Source: Hydrogenoanaerobacterium saccharovorans (GTDB lineage Bacteria > Bacillota > Clostridia > Oscillospirales > Ruminococcaceae). From it: a stretch of DNA of 64,000 bases. Location of the stretch: positions 1,240,001 to 1,304,000 of the forward strand of contig NZ_RKRD01000001.1 in assembly GCF_003814745.1 (NCBI RefSeq), written 5' to 3'. Both the position numbers and the translations under genes were made by a program. The notes under the pieces are model-generated. The model was not told the origin of the DNA. It made no database searches and worked only from the letters and a program-made list of their open reading frames with translations. This document shows positions 8,644 to 17,100 of the stretch, one piece after another (the stretch's first letter is position 1; each line of letters begins with the position of its first letter).

Positions 8644-8692
8644 ACAGCTATGCAATCAAACCATATTTGCATAGCTGTCTTTTTCGTTTTTT
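8644..8692 (+). terminator. Intrinsic terminator between yviE-like and fliW
   Basis: ACAGCTATGCAA (8644-8655) and TTGCATAGCTGT (8667-8678) form a perfect 12-bp stem with an 11-base loop, followed by CTTTTTCGTTTTTTATTTT. This should reduce read-through from the flgM-flgL transcript into fliW-csrA. Confidence 0.85.
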
Positions 8693-8735
8693 ATTTTATT
8701 TGTGCATATTAACCCGAAAGGTGTGTAATTTTGTA

Positions 8736-9173
8736 ATGAAAATTGAAACAAGAGATTTTGGCACAGTAGAGATTAATGAGAGCGATTTAATCCATTTTGT
8801 ACAACCTGTTTACGGCTTTGAACATCTTTCTAACTATGTGCTGCTTTCAGATAAAAATTTCGGCGATGGTATCCGTTGGCTGCAATCCGCAGAAGAAAAA
8901 GATGTTTGTTTTATCGTCATAAACCCATCCGATATTTTTACCGATTATGCACCTACCGTTCCGCTTGCAACACGCCTCGCAATGCGAGCCGGTACCGGTG
9001 ATAATTTGGAATGTTGGGTAATCGCGGTTATCGCGCCAGATTTTAAAAAATCTACTGTAAACTTAAAAAGCCCTATTTTCATTCATCCGGAAAAAATGAA
9101 TGGTGCACAGTTGATTTTAGATCAAGATTATTCCATTCGTACTCCTCTCTTCAATTCAGAGAAAGGGGTGTAA
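8736..9173 (+). CDS. fliW: Flagellar assembly factor FliW
   Basis: FliW binds flagellin and, when free, binds and inhibits CsrA, which couples flagellin translation to export. The 145-residue product starts MKIETRDFGTVEI and contains the family landmarks GFEHLSNYVLL and the C-terminal LNLKSPIFIHP-like strand (VNLKSPIFIHPEK). I set the start at the ATG at 8736, preceded by AAAGGTGTG. An extended frame upstream runs through the terminator hairpin. It sits 4 bases upstream of csrA, the usual pairing. Confidence 0.94.
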   Translation: MKIETRDFGTVEINESDLIHFVQPVYGFEHLSNYVLLSDKNFGDGIRWLQSAEEKDVCFIVINPSDIFTDYAPTVPLATRLAMRAGTGDNLECWVIAVIAPDFKKSTVNLKSPIFIHPEKMNGAQLILDQDYSIRTPLFNSEKGV

Positions 9174-9177
9174 GAAC

Positions 9178-9411
9178 ATGCTTATTTTATCAAGAAAAAT
9201 CGGAGAATCACTGATGATTGGCAAAGATATCGAGATTGTTGTAACCGAGGTAAACGGTGATAAGGTGCGTCTCGGTATTATAGCACCCAAAAATGTAGAA
9301 ATCTACCGCAAGGAGTTGTATCTTACTATCGAGAGCAACCGCCAAGCGGCAGATAAGGTGGATTCTAATAATCTGCTGGAATTTATAAACAGTCTCAAAC
9401 ATACCGATTAA
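9178..9411 (+). CDS. csrA: Carbon storage regulator CsrA
   Basis: CsrA is an RNA-binding translational repressor. In Firmicutes its main target is flagellin mRNA, antagonised by FliW. The 77-residue product has the full CsrA core, MLILSRKIGESLMIG through VRLGIIAPKNVEIYRKELY, with the RNA-contacting L4 and R44-region residues present. The C-terminal extension of about 20 residues (to LKHTD) resembles the FliW-contact helix of Firmicutes CsrA. Its stop codon overlaps the stop codon of the convergent gene by 4 bases. A matching target hairpin lies in the flagellin leader at 1966-1981. Confidence 0.97.
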   Translation: MLILSRKIGESLMIGKDIEIVVTEVNGDKVRLGIIAPKNVEIYRKELYLTIESNRQAADKVDSNNLLEFINSLKHTD

Positions 9412-10034
9412 AATTGAGCATCTTCTATTTTTATTTCTTTTTCGCTCAGTTCATCCAGATAATCTTGCAAATGTTTGACGGCGGATGATGACATATTTAT
9501 GACCTTGCACAAATAGCTGGTTGCAAGTGAGCTGAACCGGTTTTTTTCCGTTACTTCGGCTGTTACTTGTTTGAAAATAAACGGCGCGGTAAGGTTGATC
9601 ATCAGCTTTTGCCCAACATCTATCTGCTCAATCGACAAAATTTTGATAATATCTTCGCTGAGGTAGTATATCGTTCCAGATATTTTGGGTGCATGATAGA
9701 ATGAAAAAAACGGTTTGTACTCGTATAGTGCTATTTTTGTATGCAAACAAACATTGGCTGTAAAAATTTTTCTGGCTTTGGTCAAAAGTTCATCTGAAAT
9801 TGAGGTAATTCGCAGTAATTTGCCCGATGACAAGTAAACCAACCCCTTAAAGCAAAACGATTCCACGCCGTTAAGCAATAAAGTTACCTGAACCGGTGTT
9901 TCTAATTTAAGTAATGGAACAAACTGATTTTTAAAGTCAACTGTGTTACCTTCTGGCGGAATACAGACGCTACCGTACTCTAACAGATCACCGTCTTCTG
10001 ATTTTAAAACTGCGTCAAGAAAAATGGGATACAT
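9408..10034 (-). CDS. PilZ-fold-like protein lacking obvious c-di-GMP motifs
   Basis: A 208-residue cytoplasmic protein. It has an N-terminal beta-rich half and a second half whose strand pattern resembles a YcgR/PilZ domain: RKIFTANVCLHTKI, then GTIYYLSEDIIKILS, a KLMINL strand, a TAEVTEKNR strand, and a closing YLCKVINMSS strand with a terminal helix. The RxxxR and D/NxSxxG residues that bind c-di-GMP are not present in clear form, so ligand binding is doubtful. I chose the ATG at 10034 because GAGGAG lies about 10 bases upstream. An upstream TTG at 10079 has no such site. A sigma-28-like promoter precedes it. Family assignment is tentative. Confidence 0.5.
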   Translation of the reverse strand: MYPIFLDAVLKSEDGDLLEYGSVCIPPEGNTVDFKNQFVPLLKLETPVQVTLLLNGVESFCFKGLVYLSSGKLLRITSISDELLTKARKIFTANVCLHTKIALYEYKPFFSFYHAPKISGTIYYLSEDIIKILSIEQIDVGQKLMINLTAPFIFKQVTAEVTEKNRFSSLATSYLCKVINMSSSAVKHLQDYLDELSEKEIKIEDAQF

Positions 10035-10111
10035 ATTATGAAAGGCTCCTCTCAAAATTGGAGCATCCCTGCTTTGCAAGGTCTGCTAAGTATTATTACT
10101 ATCATATTACA

Positions 10112-10139
10112 TAATCGGCATTTTGACTAGTACAATTTA
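10112..10139 (-). promoter_or_regulatory. Candidate sigma-28 promoter of the PilZ-like gene
   Basis: On the minus strand TAAA (plus 10136-10139), 16 bases and GCCGATTA (plus 10112-10119) match the sigma-28 consensus at 11 of 12 positions with one extra spacer base. The predicted start of transcription is near 10105, about 70 bases ahead of the ATG at 10034. Confidence 0.6.
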
Positions 10140-10162
10140 GTATTTCTTATTATTCATTTTCT

Positions 10163-10201
10163 TTCGGCGAAGAATTTGAATAAACACTTTATTTCGCCGA
10201 A
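10163..10201. repeat. Inverted repeat between divergent genes
   Basis: TTCGGCGAA (10163-10171) and TTCGCCGAA (10193-10201) are perfect 9-bp inverted repeats separated by 21 bases. They lie directly ahead of the chaperone gene start at 10217. It could be an operator or an mRNA hairpin near the ribosome binding site. Confidence 0.6.
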
Positions 10202-10216
10202 GAAGGGTAGGTTAAT

Positions 10217-10684
10217 ATGAACGAAATTAAAGTTACGATGGATTTGCTGCATCAAAAGAAAGAACTGTTTTTAAGCTATGAGCAAACTACAAACCAAATG
10301 CTTGATTGCGACATTGAAGAAATGGAGATATTTTTTAACCGCCGAGAAGAACTTATAGAAAAAATAGATGCTATAAATGCCAAGATTGCACAAGCGGCCG
10401 AACAAGATACATCAAGTGTTCTTTTGCAGGCTATCAAAAATAAATGTGCCAGAAACGATTTACCCGAGCATCTTCTTTGCGTATTCGACCTTTCTCAAAC
10501 TGTTTTTTCCGTAATCAACCGTATTTCAAATATTGAACCGCAAATTATGGCACGCCTTATGCAATCAAAAACCGAGTTAGAAAATCTCATAAAGTCCACG
10601 AACAATACACCTAAAATTGCTAAATATCTAAATACAGTTAATCCTACGTATGAATCGGGAACTTTTTTAAATTTTAAAAAATAA
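10217..10684 (+). CDS. Putative flagellar export chaperone (FlgN/FliT-like)
   Basis: A 155-residue, almost wholly helical protein without signal peptide. The pattern (LLHQKKELFLSYEQTTNQML, then RREELIEKIDAINAKI) resembles small flagellar chaperones with antiparallel helices. The C-terminal helix (MARLMQSKTELENLIKS) is followed by a short polar tail. Its position immediately upstream of fliD and fliS suggests it serves FliD, as FliT does. Sequence identity alone is too weak to decide between FlgN and FliT families. The start ATG at 10217 has only a modest GAAGGG site upstream. Confidence 0.6.
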   Translation: MNEIKVTMDLLHQKKELFLSYEQTTNQMLDCDIEEMEIFFNRREELIEKIDAINAKIAQAAEQDTSSVLLQAIKNKCARNDLPEHLLCVFDLSQTVFSVINRISNIEPQIMARLMQSKTELENLIKSTNNTPKIAKYLNTVNPTYESGTFLNFKK

Positions 10685-10695
10685 TTAAAAAACAC

Positions 10696-10722
10696 TCTAG
10701 TTTTATCGAATTAAGCCGATAT
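10696..10722 (+). promoter_or_regulatory. Candidate sigma-28 promoter of fliD-fliS
   Basis: GCCGATAT at 10715-10722 is a perfect -10 match. Fifteen bases upstream is TCTAG, followed by a T run as in the flagellin and flgM promoters. The -35 match is weak (2 of 4), so the call rests on the -10 and on conserved spacing. Confidence 0.5.
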
Positions 10723-10779
10723 ATAGTATAAGAACATAATTTAATTTATCTGATAGATGTGATAAAGGAGGAATATAAT

Positions 10780-13617
10780 ATGGCAATTAGCCCTTTTGCC
10801 ACCGGATACAGTGCGTCGAGTAGAGGTCTTTCAGGTCTTGTTTCGGGAATGGATACACAATCTATGGTGGAAAAGATGCTTTCAGGAACGAAAGCAAAGA
10901 TTGACAAGCAAAACTCAATAAAGCAGCAGCTTTTGTGGAAGCAAGATATTTACCGCGATGTAATATCCAATCTTCGTAATTTTCAGCTGAACTTTTTCAG
11001 TTTTTCAAAACCAGAGAGCAACCTAATATCCAGTTCTTTCTTTAACAATATGTCTGCGGTCTATAAATCAGATGCTGTAAAAATAAGTGCAACCAACGAT
11101 GCAGCTACAGGCAAGTTTACTATCGACAACATTAAGCAGCTTGCAACAGCTTACAAAGAGGAGTCTACACATCAAGTTACTGCCAACCTCAGCGGAGTAA
11201 TTGATTCGAATGTATTCAATGAATTTAAAAATATAAAACATGAGGTTACCATTCAAGTAGGTAGCACCTCTGGAACTATTTCATTTACTGCCAATGAATT
11301 CGCAGGCAAAACAAGTCAAGAAATTGTTGATTCAATTAATTCCAGAATTGTTGCTACCGGTTTAAACGGCAAAGTAGCTGCATCCTTGGTAGACGGAAAA
11401 CTGGTTTTTCAAGCCCAAGCCGGATATGAAAAGGAAACAGTTCAGGTTGATGGCTCTGCTGAGGGGATGGAAGTACTTGGTTTAAAGAACAACCAATTTG
11501 GTACAGGTTCTGTGAGTGCGATAAATAAAATCGACCTATCAAAGGCAAATCCAAAAATAAATATCGTGTTGGATGGCGTAGAAAAAACCATTGTATTAAG
11601 CGATGAGGTTGTTGCAGGTGCGGTAGAAAACACAAAAGAAGCATATATTGCAAAGAACCTCGAAAACTCTATTAAAGAGGCATTCGGCAACGGTATTACT
11701 GTTAGTTTCAATACAACAGATAAAAGCATTGAGATAGGTACTATTGCAGGCGAAGGTCGTCAAGTTACCATTGGCGGCAGCAATAGTTCTATACTGGGTT
11801 TGAAGAGCGGTCAATCCAATAAAATCAATTTGAATATGAGACTGGCTGACATCAATTTCGGTCAACAACTGCAGGGAAGTACCTACCGCTTTACCATCAA
11901 CGGTACAACGCTTGAAGCTTCGAGTAATGATACGCTCTCTTCTGTTATAAACCGAATCAACTCCAGTCAAGCAGGCGTAACAGTATCCTATTCTTCGCTT
12001 AAAAATAGTTTTACGATAGAATCTAAGACAATGGGTGCCGGTATAGGCATTGAAATGAAGAATGATGTCGGCAACCTGCTTTCTTCTATGTTCGGTGTTG
12101 GCAGCAGCGGCAGTGCTGTAAGTATGGCTTTAAAAAATGAGAAAATTTATGCTGAAAATGCCACGGCTTTTACCGATATAAAAAGTGGTGATTTTAAAGT
12201 AACTGTAAATGGTACAGCAGTTGCCATTTCATTACCTGAAAAAACAGATAAAACTGATTACACTGCGCAAGAGGCAGTTGACTATATTAACGCCGAGCTT
12301 GAAAAGAGGGCAGGCGTTGATGCAAACGGAAACGCCAATATAAAATTAGGTTTAAACGGTTCTCAAGTTACTTTAACCGCATCAAAAGGTTATAATGTTG
12401 AATTTTCAGCAGAAAATGCGGGCAGTTCCATTACAACAGCACTTGGTTTTACTGCAGACCAAAACCAACGTGCTACAGACACAACATTGATGAGCGATTT
12501 AGGCATGACTTCCGGTATCATACAAATTGGTACACAAACAATCGATTTAAGCAGCTATACAACTTTTGCAGATTTCAAAGCGGGTTTAACAGCGGCACTC
12601 GGTTCAAATGGTACAATTGTCTTTGACGAAAACATGGGTACGCTGGGTATTATGAGTGTGAGTGCTAGTAACTTTTCTGTTACAGGTACAGATGCAGCAG
12701 GTAAGGCGGCTATGGAAAAGCTGTTTGGCTCAGGTAGTATGGAGTTTAACAGCACTGCTGTTGCAACAGCGAAAGCAGCTGGTCAAAATGCTGTTCTCAG
12801 TGTAAATGGCACTGAAATTGTACGTAACAGTAATAACTTTACGATTGACGGCTTAAATATTGAATTGCTTCAAGAATTCAATAAAACGGGCGATGTTACA
12901 CAAAAGATTGATGTAAATACCACACGCAACACAGAACAAATCTATAAAGGAATTGAAAGTTTTGTTGCCGAATACAACAAGCTTATCGAAAAGCTAAATG
13001 GCTTGATTGATGCCCCTGCCGACTACAAGCAGTACCCCCCGCTTACTGCAGAGCAGAAAAAAGAGATGAGCGAAAAAGAGATTGAGCTGTGGGAAGAAAA
13101 AGCAAAGAGCGGCCTTGTTCGAAAAGATGATATAATATCGGGACTCCTCAGCGATATGCGCATGTCTCTTTATCAAAAACCCGATTCTGCAAGTATGGCA
13201 CTGTATGAAATCGGTATTACAACCTCTACTAACTGGAAAGATAAAGGACAATTGGTTATCAGCGACCCAGAGGCGTTCAAGTTTGCGTTGGCATCAAATC
13301 CTGAACAAGTACAAGAACTTTTTACAAATGCCGAAAATGGCTTGGCAAAACAACTCAACAATATCATTGATAAAACGGCAAAAGCAAGCAGCGGCTCACC
13401 CGGTTCGTTGGTTGCCCTTGCAGGTATCAAAGGTGCACAGTTTGATAAGACCAGTTCCCTTGACAAACAGCTCAAAAGTATTGATGACAGAATCAGTAAT
13501 TTAAAAAGGACATATGAAAAAGAGCATGCAAGGTACTGGAAGCAATTTAACGCAATGGAGAAAATGGTTGCCAGTATGAACCAGCAAAGCTCATGGTTGT
13601 CGCAACAGTTCTCATGA
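10780..13617 (+). CDS. fliD: Flagellar filament capping protein FliD
   Basis: FliD forms the cap under which flagellin subunits fold at the filament tip. The N-terminal domain has the expected GLVSGMDTQSMVEKMLSGTKAK segment near residue 15. The C-terminal FliD domain has the NSNNFTIDGLNIELL segment near 690 and TTRNTEQIYKGIESFVAEYNKLI near 720, and ends in a coiled coil. At 945 residues it is nearly twice the B. subtilis protein. The extra length is in the middle (about 140-620) and contains several repeated beta domains of the hook-IN type. I chose ATG 10780 behind AAAGGAGG. Confidence 0.95.
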   Translation: MAISPFATGYSASSRGLSGLVSGMDTQSMVEKMLSGTKAKIDKQNSIKQQLLWKQDIYRDVISNLRNFQLNFFSFSKPESNLISSSFFNNMSAVYKSDAVKISATNDAATGKFTIDNIKQLATAYKEESTHQVTANLSGVIDSNVFNEFKNIKHEVTIQVGSTSGTISFTANEFAGKTSQEIVDSINSRIVATGLNGKVAASLVDGKLVFQAQAGYEKETVQVDGSAEGMEVLGLKNNQFGTGSVSAINKIDLSKANPKINIVLDGVEKTIVLSDEVVAGAVENTKEAYIAKNLENSIKEAFGNGITVSFNTTDKSIEIGTIAGEGRQVTIGGSNSSILGLKSGQSNKINLNMRLADINFGQQLQGSTYRFTINGTTLEASSNDTLSSVINRINSSQAGVTVSYSSLKNSFTIESKTMGAGIGIEMKNDVGNLLSSMFGVGSSGSAVSMALKNEKIYAENATAFTDIKSGDFKVTVNGTAVAISLPEKTDKTDYTAQEAVDYINAELEKRAGVDANGNANIKLGLNGSQVTLTASKGYNVEFSAENAGSSITTALGFTADQNQRATDTTLMSDLGMTSGIIQIGTQTIDLSSYTTFADFKAGLTAALGSNGTIVFDENMGTLGIMSVSASNFSVTGTDAAGKAAMEKLFGSGSMEFNSTAVATAKAAGQNAVLSVNGTEIVRNSNNFTIDGLNIELLQEFNKTGDVTQKIDVNTTRNTEQIYKGIESFVAEYNKLIEKLNGLIDAPADYKQYPPLTAEQKKEMSEKEIELWEEKAKSGLVRKDDIISGLLSDMRMSLYQKPDSASMALYEIGITTSTNWKDKGQLVISDPEAFKFALASNPEQVQELFTNAENGLAKQLNNIIDKTAKASSGSPGSLVALAGIKGAQFDKTSSLDKQLKSIDDRISNLKRTYEKEHARYWKQFNAMEKMVASMNQQSSWLSQQFS

Positions 13618-13638
13618 TAAAAACGAGGTGAAGATTTC

Positions 13639-14013
13639 ATGATGAATCCTTATGAAAAGTATAAACAGCAGTCTGTCATGACAATGACACAAGGCGAAAT
13701 GGTGGTTCGGCTGTATGAAGAGATTATCAATCAGTTAAGCAGAGCGGTCAACTGTATCCGCGAAAAAGATATTGAGGGTACCAATGCCTCTTTGCAAAAA
13801 TGCCAAAGAATCATTAATTATCTGAAATCTACGCTGAATTTTAAGTATGAAGTTTCTAGCAATCTTTCAAGTCTTTATGATTTTTTTAATGAACAGATTA
13901 TTAAAAGTAACTTAAAAAAAGATACCCAGCCAATCGAAGAAATTTTACCGCTGGTGTCTGAATTAAAGGATACTTTTGCACAGGGCGAAAGGCTTTCACG
14001 TATGCAGCAGTAA
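13639..14013 (+). CDS. fliS: Flagellin chaperone FliS
   Basis: FliS binds the flagellin C terminus in the cytoplasm and keeps it unfolded for export. The 124-residue product has the FliS four-helix pattern: MNPYEKYKQQSVMTMTQGEMVVRLYEE at the N terminus, then NASLQKCQRIINYLKSTLNF and LSSLYDFFNEQIIKSN. It lies 21 bases after fliD and is followed by a strong terminator, so fliD-fliS ends here. Confidence 0.96.
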   Translation: MMNPYEKYKQQSVMTMTQGEMVVRLYEEIINQLSRAVNCIREKDIEGTNASLQKCQRIINYLKSTLNFKYEVSSNLSSLYDFFNEQIIKSNLKKDTQPIEEILPLVSELKDTFAQGERLSRMQQ

Positions 14014-14033
14014 TTTGTTGACAAGCCTGTTTT

Positions 14034-14075
14034 AAAAAGAAAAAGTTCTGCAGCTGCAGAACTTTTTTCTTTTTA
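14034..14075 (+). terminator. Intrinsic terminator after fliS
   Basis: The 28-base perfect palindrome centred on GCAGCTGC (14040-14067) lies inside longer A-rich and T-rich arms, ending TTTTTTCTTTTT. It is a strong intrinsic terminator between fliS and the cadherin-like gene. Confidence 0.88.
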
Positions 14076-14077
14076 CC

Positions 14078-14104
14078 TTAATTTTTGTAGGAAAGTGTCG
14101 ATTT
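14078..14104 (+). promoter_or_regulatory. Candidate sigma-28 promoter of the cadherin-like/sortase/flgB/flgC unit
   Basis: TTAA (14078-14081), exactly 15 bases and GTCGATTT (14097-14104) follow the same layout as the flagellin and flgM promoters. The predicted leader is about 45 nt before the ATG at 14156, which has a strong GGGGAGG site. Confidence 0.5.
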
Positions 14105-14155
14105 AAAGATTGAAGATAATTATGAATATCCGATGAAATTCGGGGAGGATAGATT

Positions 14156-17100
14156 ATGAAACGATATTTAGCTTTCTTTTTGGCACTGGTTTTGGTGTTT
14201 ACCGTTCCCGATGCAACGTTTAAAACAATGGCAGCCATTACATCCAATGTACCCGAAGTAAGGTTTATAGGCAGTGAAACAGCAACGGCTGCCGACGTAA
14301 TCGAGGGTAACGGTGCAGAAGTGTTTATAGGCACATCAACCCAGTATACCATTGGTGAACCTCCGTTTATTATTCAAGATAAAAGCGGTACAGCTGTAAC
14401 AGATAAAATTATCTATAATAACGCTACAAAAAGCTTTAGCACCCAAAAAGGCGCTGCAGGTTCAGGCATGGCGTCGTATTCCATAACAGCAAACTTTTTT
14501 GCCATTACTGCTACAGGCACGGCATTAGAGAGTTGGAACGGCGGCGCTATGGCAATCGACGTAACAAGCCAAAGCCGTATGGCAATCCTTGAAAAGAGTA
14601 GCATCAAAATTAAAGCAAAAGATGAGGAAAGCAACGAAGGCAACGTAATCTTTGAGGTTGTGGGTACGCCTACGGGTGCTTTTTCGCGCTATGTTTCCGG
14701 TGCAACGATATCTGGACAAAGAGTACCAGATGGAAGAGACCCTAAGCCACTTGAGGTGAACTTTTGGGATGGCAGCTCTGGGAGCCAAAAAACCGACATC
14801 AAACTGCTGCTTTACACCAAACAAGGTACTGTAATACCCAATTCTGATCCGGAGAAAAAACAATATAAAGTTACTAAAGACACTACCTACGAAATTGTAT
14901 TCAGCACGGCTCCATCCAACCCGATGATTTTGCGTGTGTGGACTGCGAAAGCCGCTGCGGATCAGCTCGCAAAAGCGGTAGTAAACGATATTACAAAAAG
15001 AAACTATGTTATACTCAATAAAAATGATGATTACAGTTGGATTACCACCGATTTTAAACTGGCAACCGAGGTGCCGTATTTTGGTGCAAAATTTGATATT
15101 GATTGGGTATGGGAGCCCAATAAAGACGAGTCCTACGGAGCTGCGGCAATTGAAAAAATTGATAACGACGGCAGTACCGATGATCAAAACAAATTAATAA
15201 AAACGACACGTGCAAAGGTGCATAAGCAAGAATCCGATGTAAAAGGCATGCTAAAAGCCAAAATTACATGTCTTATCGACGGAAAGCCAGTTTTAGATGA
15301 TAGCGGCAAGCCGGTTGAGGCGCTAGCAGACGTACCAATTATAGTAAAAGGCAAGGGCAGACCTGCCTATATTAAACTGCTAACACAGCAAGTTGGCGGG
15401 CAAGACCCTACCGACATTGCGCCCAAAGACCCCGATAAAATTGAAAATATACCTAAAAATATGGATGTTTACGATAACTCGGTGTCCGGTGCAGACAAAA
15501 CTAAACTCCCTTATCGTTTTTATTCCACCATGTATATGGGCGAAAAAAATGCAGCTGCTGAGTATGTCATTATTTCTTGTGATGACCCCGAAGTACTGGA
15601 TTTATTTTTAGATGGGCAGCCTGCTGCTTATGTTTACAACACCAAGGTTAACAACCCTAACCCTAAGGGAGTTGGCAGCCTTGACCTCGAAATCGTAGCT
15701 GCGAAAGAGGGTAGCACACGCATCGTCTTCGATTTTTATTGCAAAGGCTTTGGCGGTAAGATAGAAAAATACCAAACAATTACAACCCCCATTATTTCTG
15801 TGCAAGACTCAACACCGCGTAAGGATGCTACGCTTGCATCGCTTACCATGCGCCGTAATAACAGTAAGCTATTTGGTTTGATAGAGGGCGAAGAGTTCGA
15901 TTACGGTTTTTCACCGGAAAAAACCCAATATCAGGTAGAAGTCCCTTTTAGAGATACAGACCAGGTAACTTTAACCCCTGTTTTAAATGATAAAAAAGCA
16001 GACAGAAATATAAGCTACGAAATCATTTATGAATATAACAGTGATACTCCGGTTGTGGATTCCGGCAATCCAGGCAGCCCATCTACGGTTAAAAGCGGAG
16101 ACAAAATTACAATTAAGTTGCCTAACGAGGGCGATACTGCTACAGTCCGCCTTACAACTACGGCACAGAATCCATCCATAAAAATGATTTATAAACTTGA
16201 AATTACACGAGCTTATAAGAGTATTGATTCAACACTGAAAGAACTAAAAGTTTCAGACAGCAATGATAAGACGATGAAAAATTTGCTGACAGGCTTTAAG
16301 GGCGATAAAACAAGCTATGAAATATCTGTGCCATACAGAGTGAAGCAGGCACTGGTTGAGGCTACCCCCAATTTTATTGAGGCAAAAGCCGAAATAATCA
16401 GTCCCGAAGCAAAAAAAGAAAATTTATTCAGCAAAACTGAAAATTTAATTGACTTAGGGTATGGTGAAGGTGTTAACCCTACCAATATTAAAGTGTTGGT
16501 CACGGCGGAAAACAGCGACTATAAAACCGAATATCAAGTTGCGGTACGTCGGCTAGACCCAAGCACAATTGCTACGTTGGACGATTTGGTTATCACAGAT
16601 AATGCCGAAAAGCCCATACCTTTTACGCCAAAGTTCAACAAAACTACTTTGGTTTACGAAATGAACATCCCCTATGCTACCGATAGCATTAAAATTAAAA
16701 CAAAACCTACCGACAACACCGTCAGTTCCATTCAGGCAAGAGATATTCACAAAAGTAGCGATGAGCAAAAACAATGGGTAGACCTTACACCGGATGTTCT
16801 TTCGGCAAAAATACCTGTGGATTGCGGTACAGATGAAAAACCGGCATTTACTATTCCAATCAAAGTGACGGCAGAAGACGAAAAAACAGTAGTCACTTAT
16901 GAGTTGGAAATCGTAAGGGAATTGCCGAGCGATGAAGCTGCACTTGCTTCGTTGGATATTGTAGATCAAAACAAAAAGAATATCGAATACGATTTTTATC
17001 CCGACATTATGAAGTATACCGTTCCAACCGCTTATGAGTCGGAAAGTGTTATGTTTACACCAAAGGCAGTTTTTGCTACACCGCACGAAATTACTATAAA

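Noticed and set aside
10177..10203. TGAA-N15-GCCGAAGA as a plus-strand sigma-28 promoter for the FlgN/FliT-like gene
   Set aside because: Transcription would begin only about 8 bases before the start codon and after the ribosome binding site, so the gene could not be translated normally from it.
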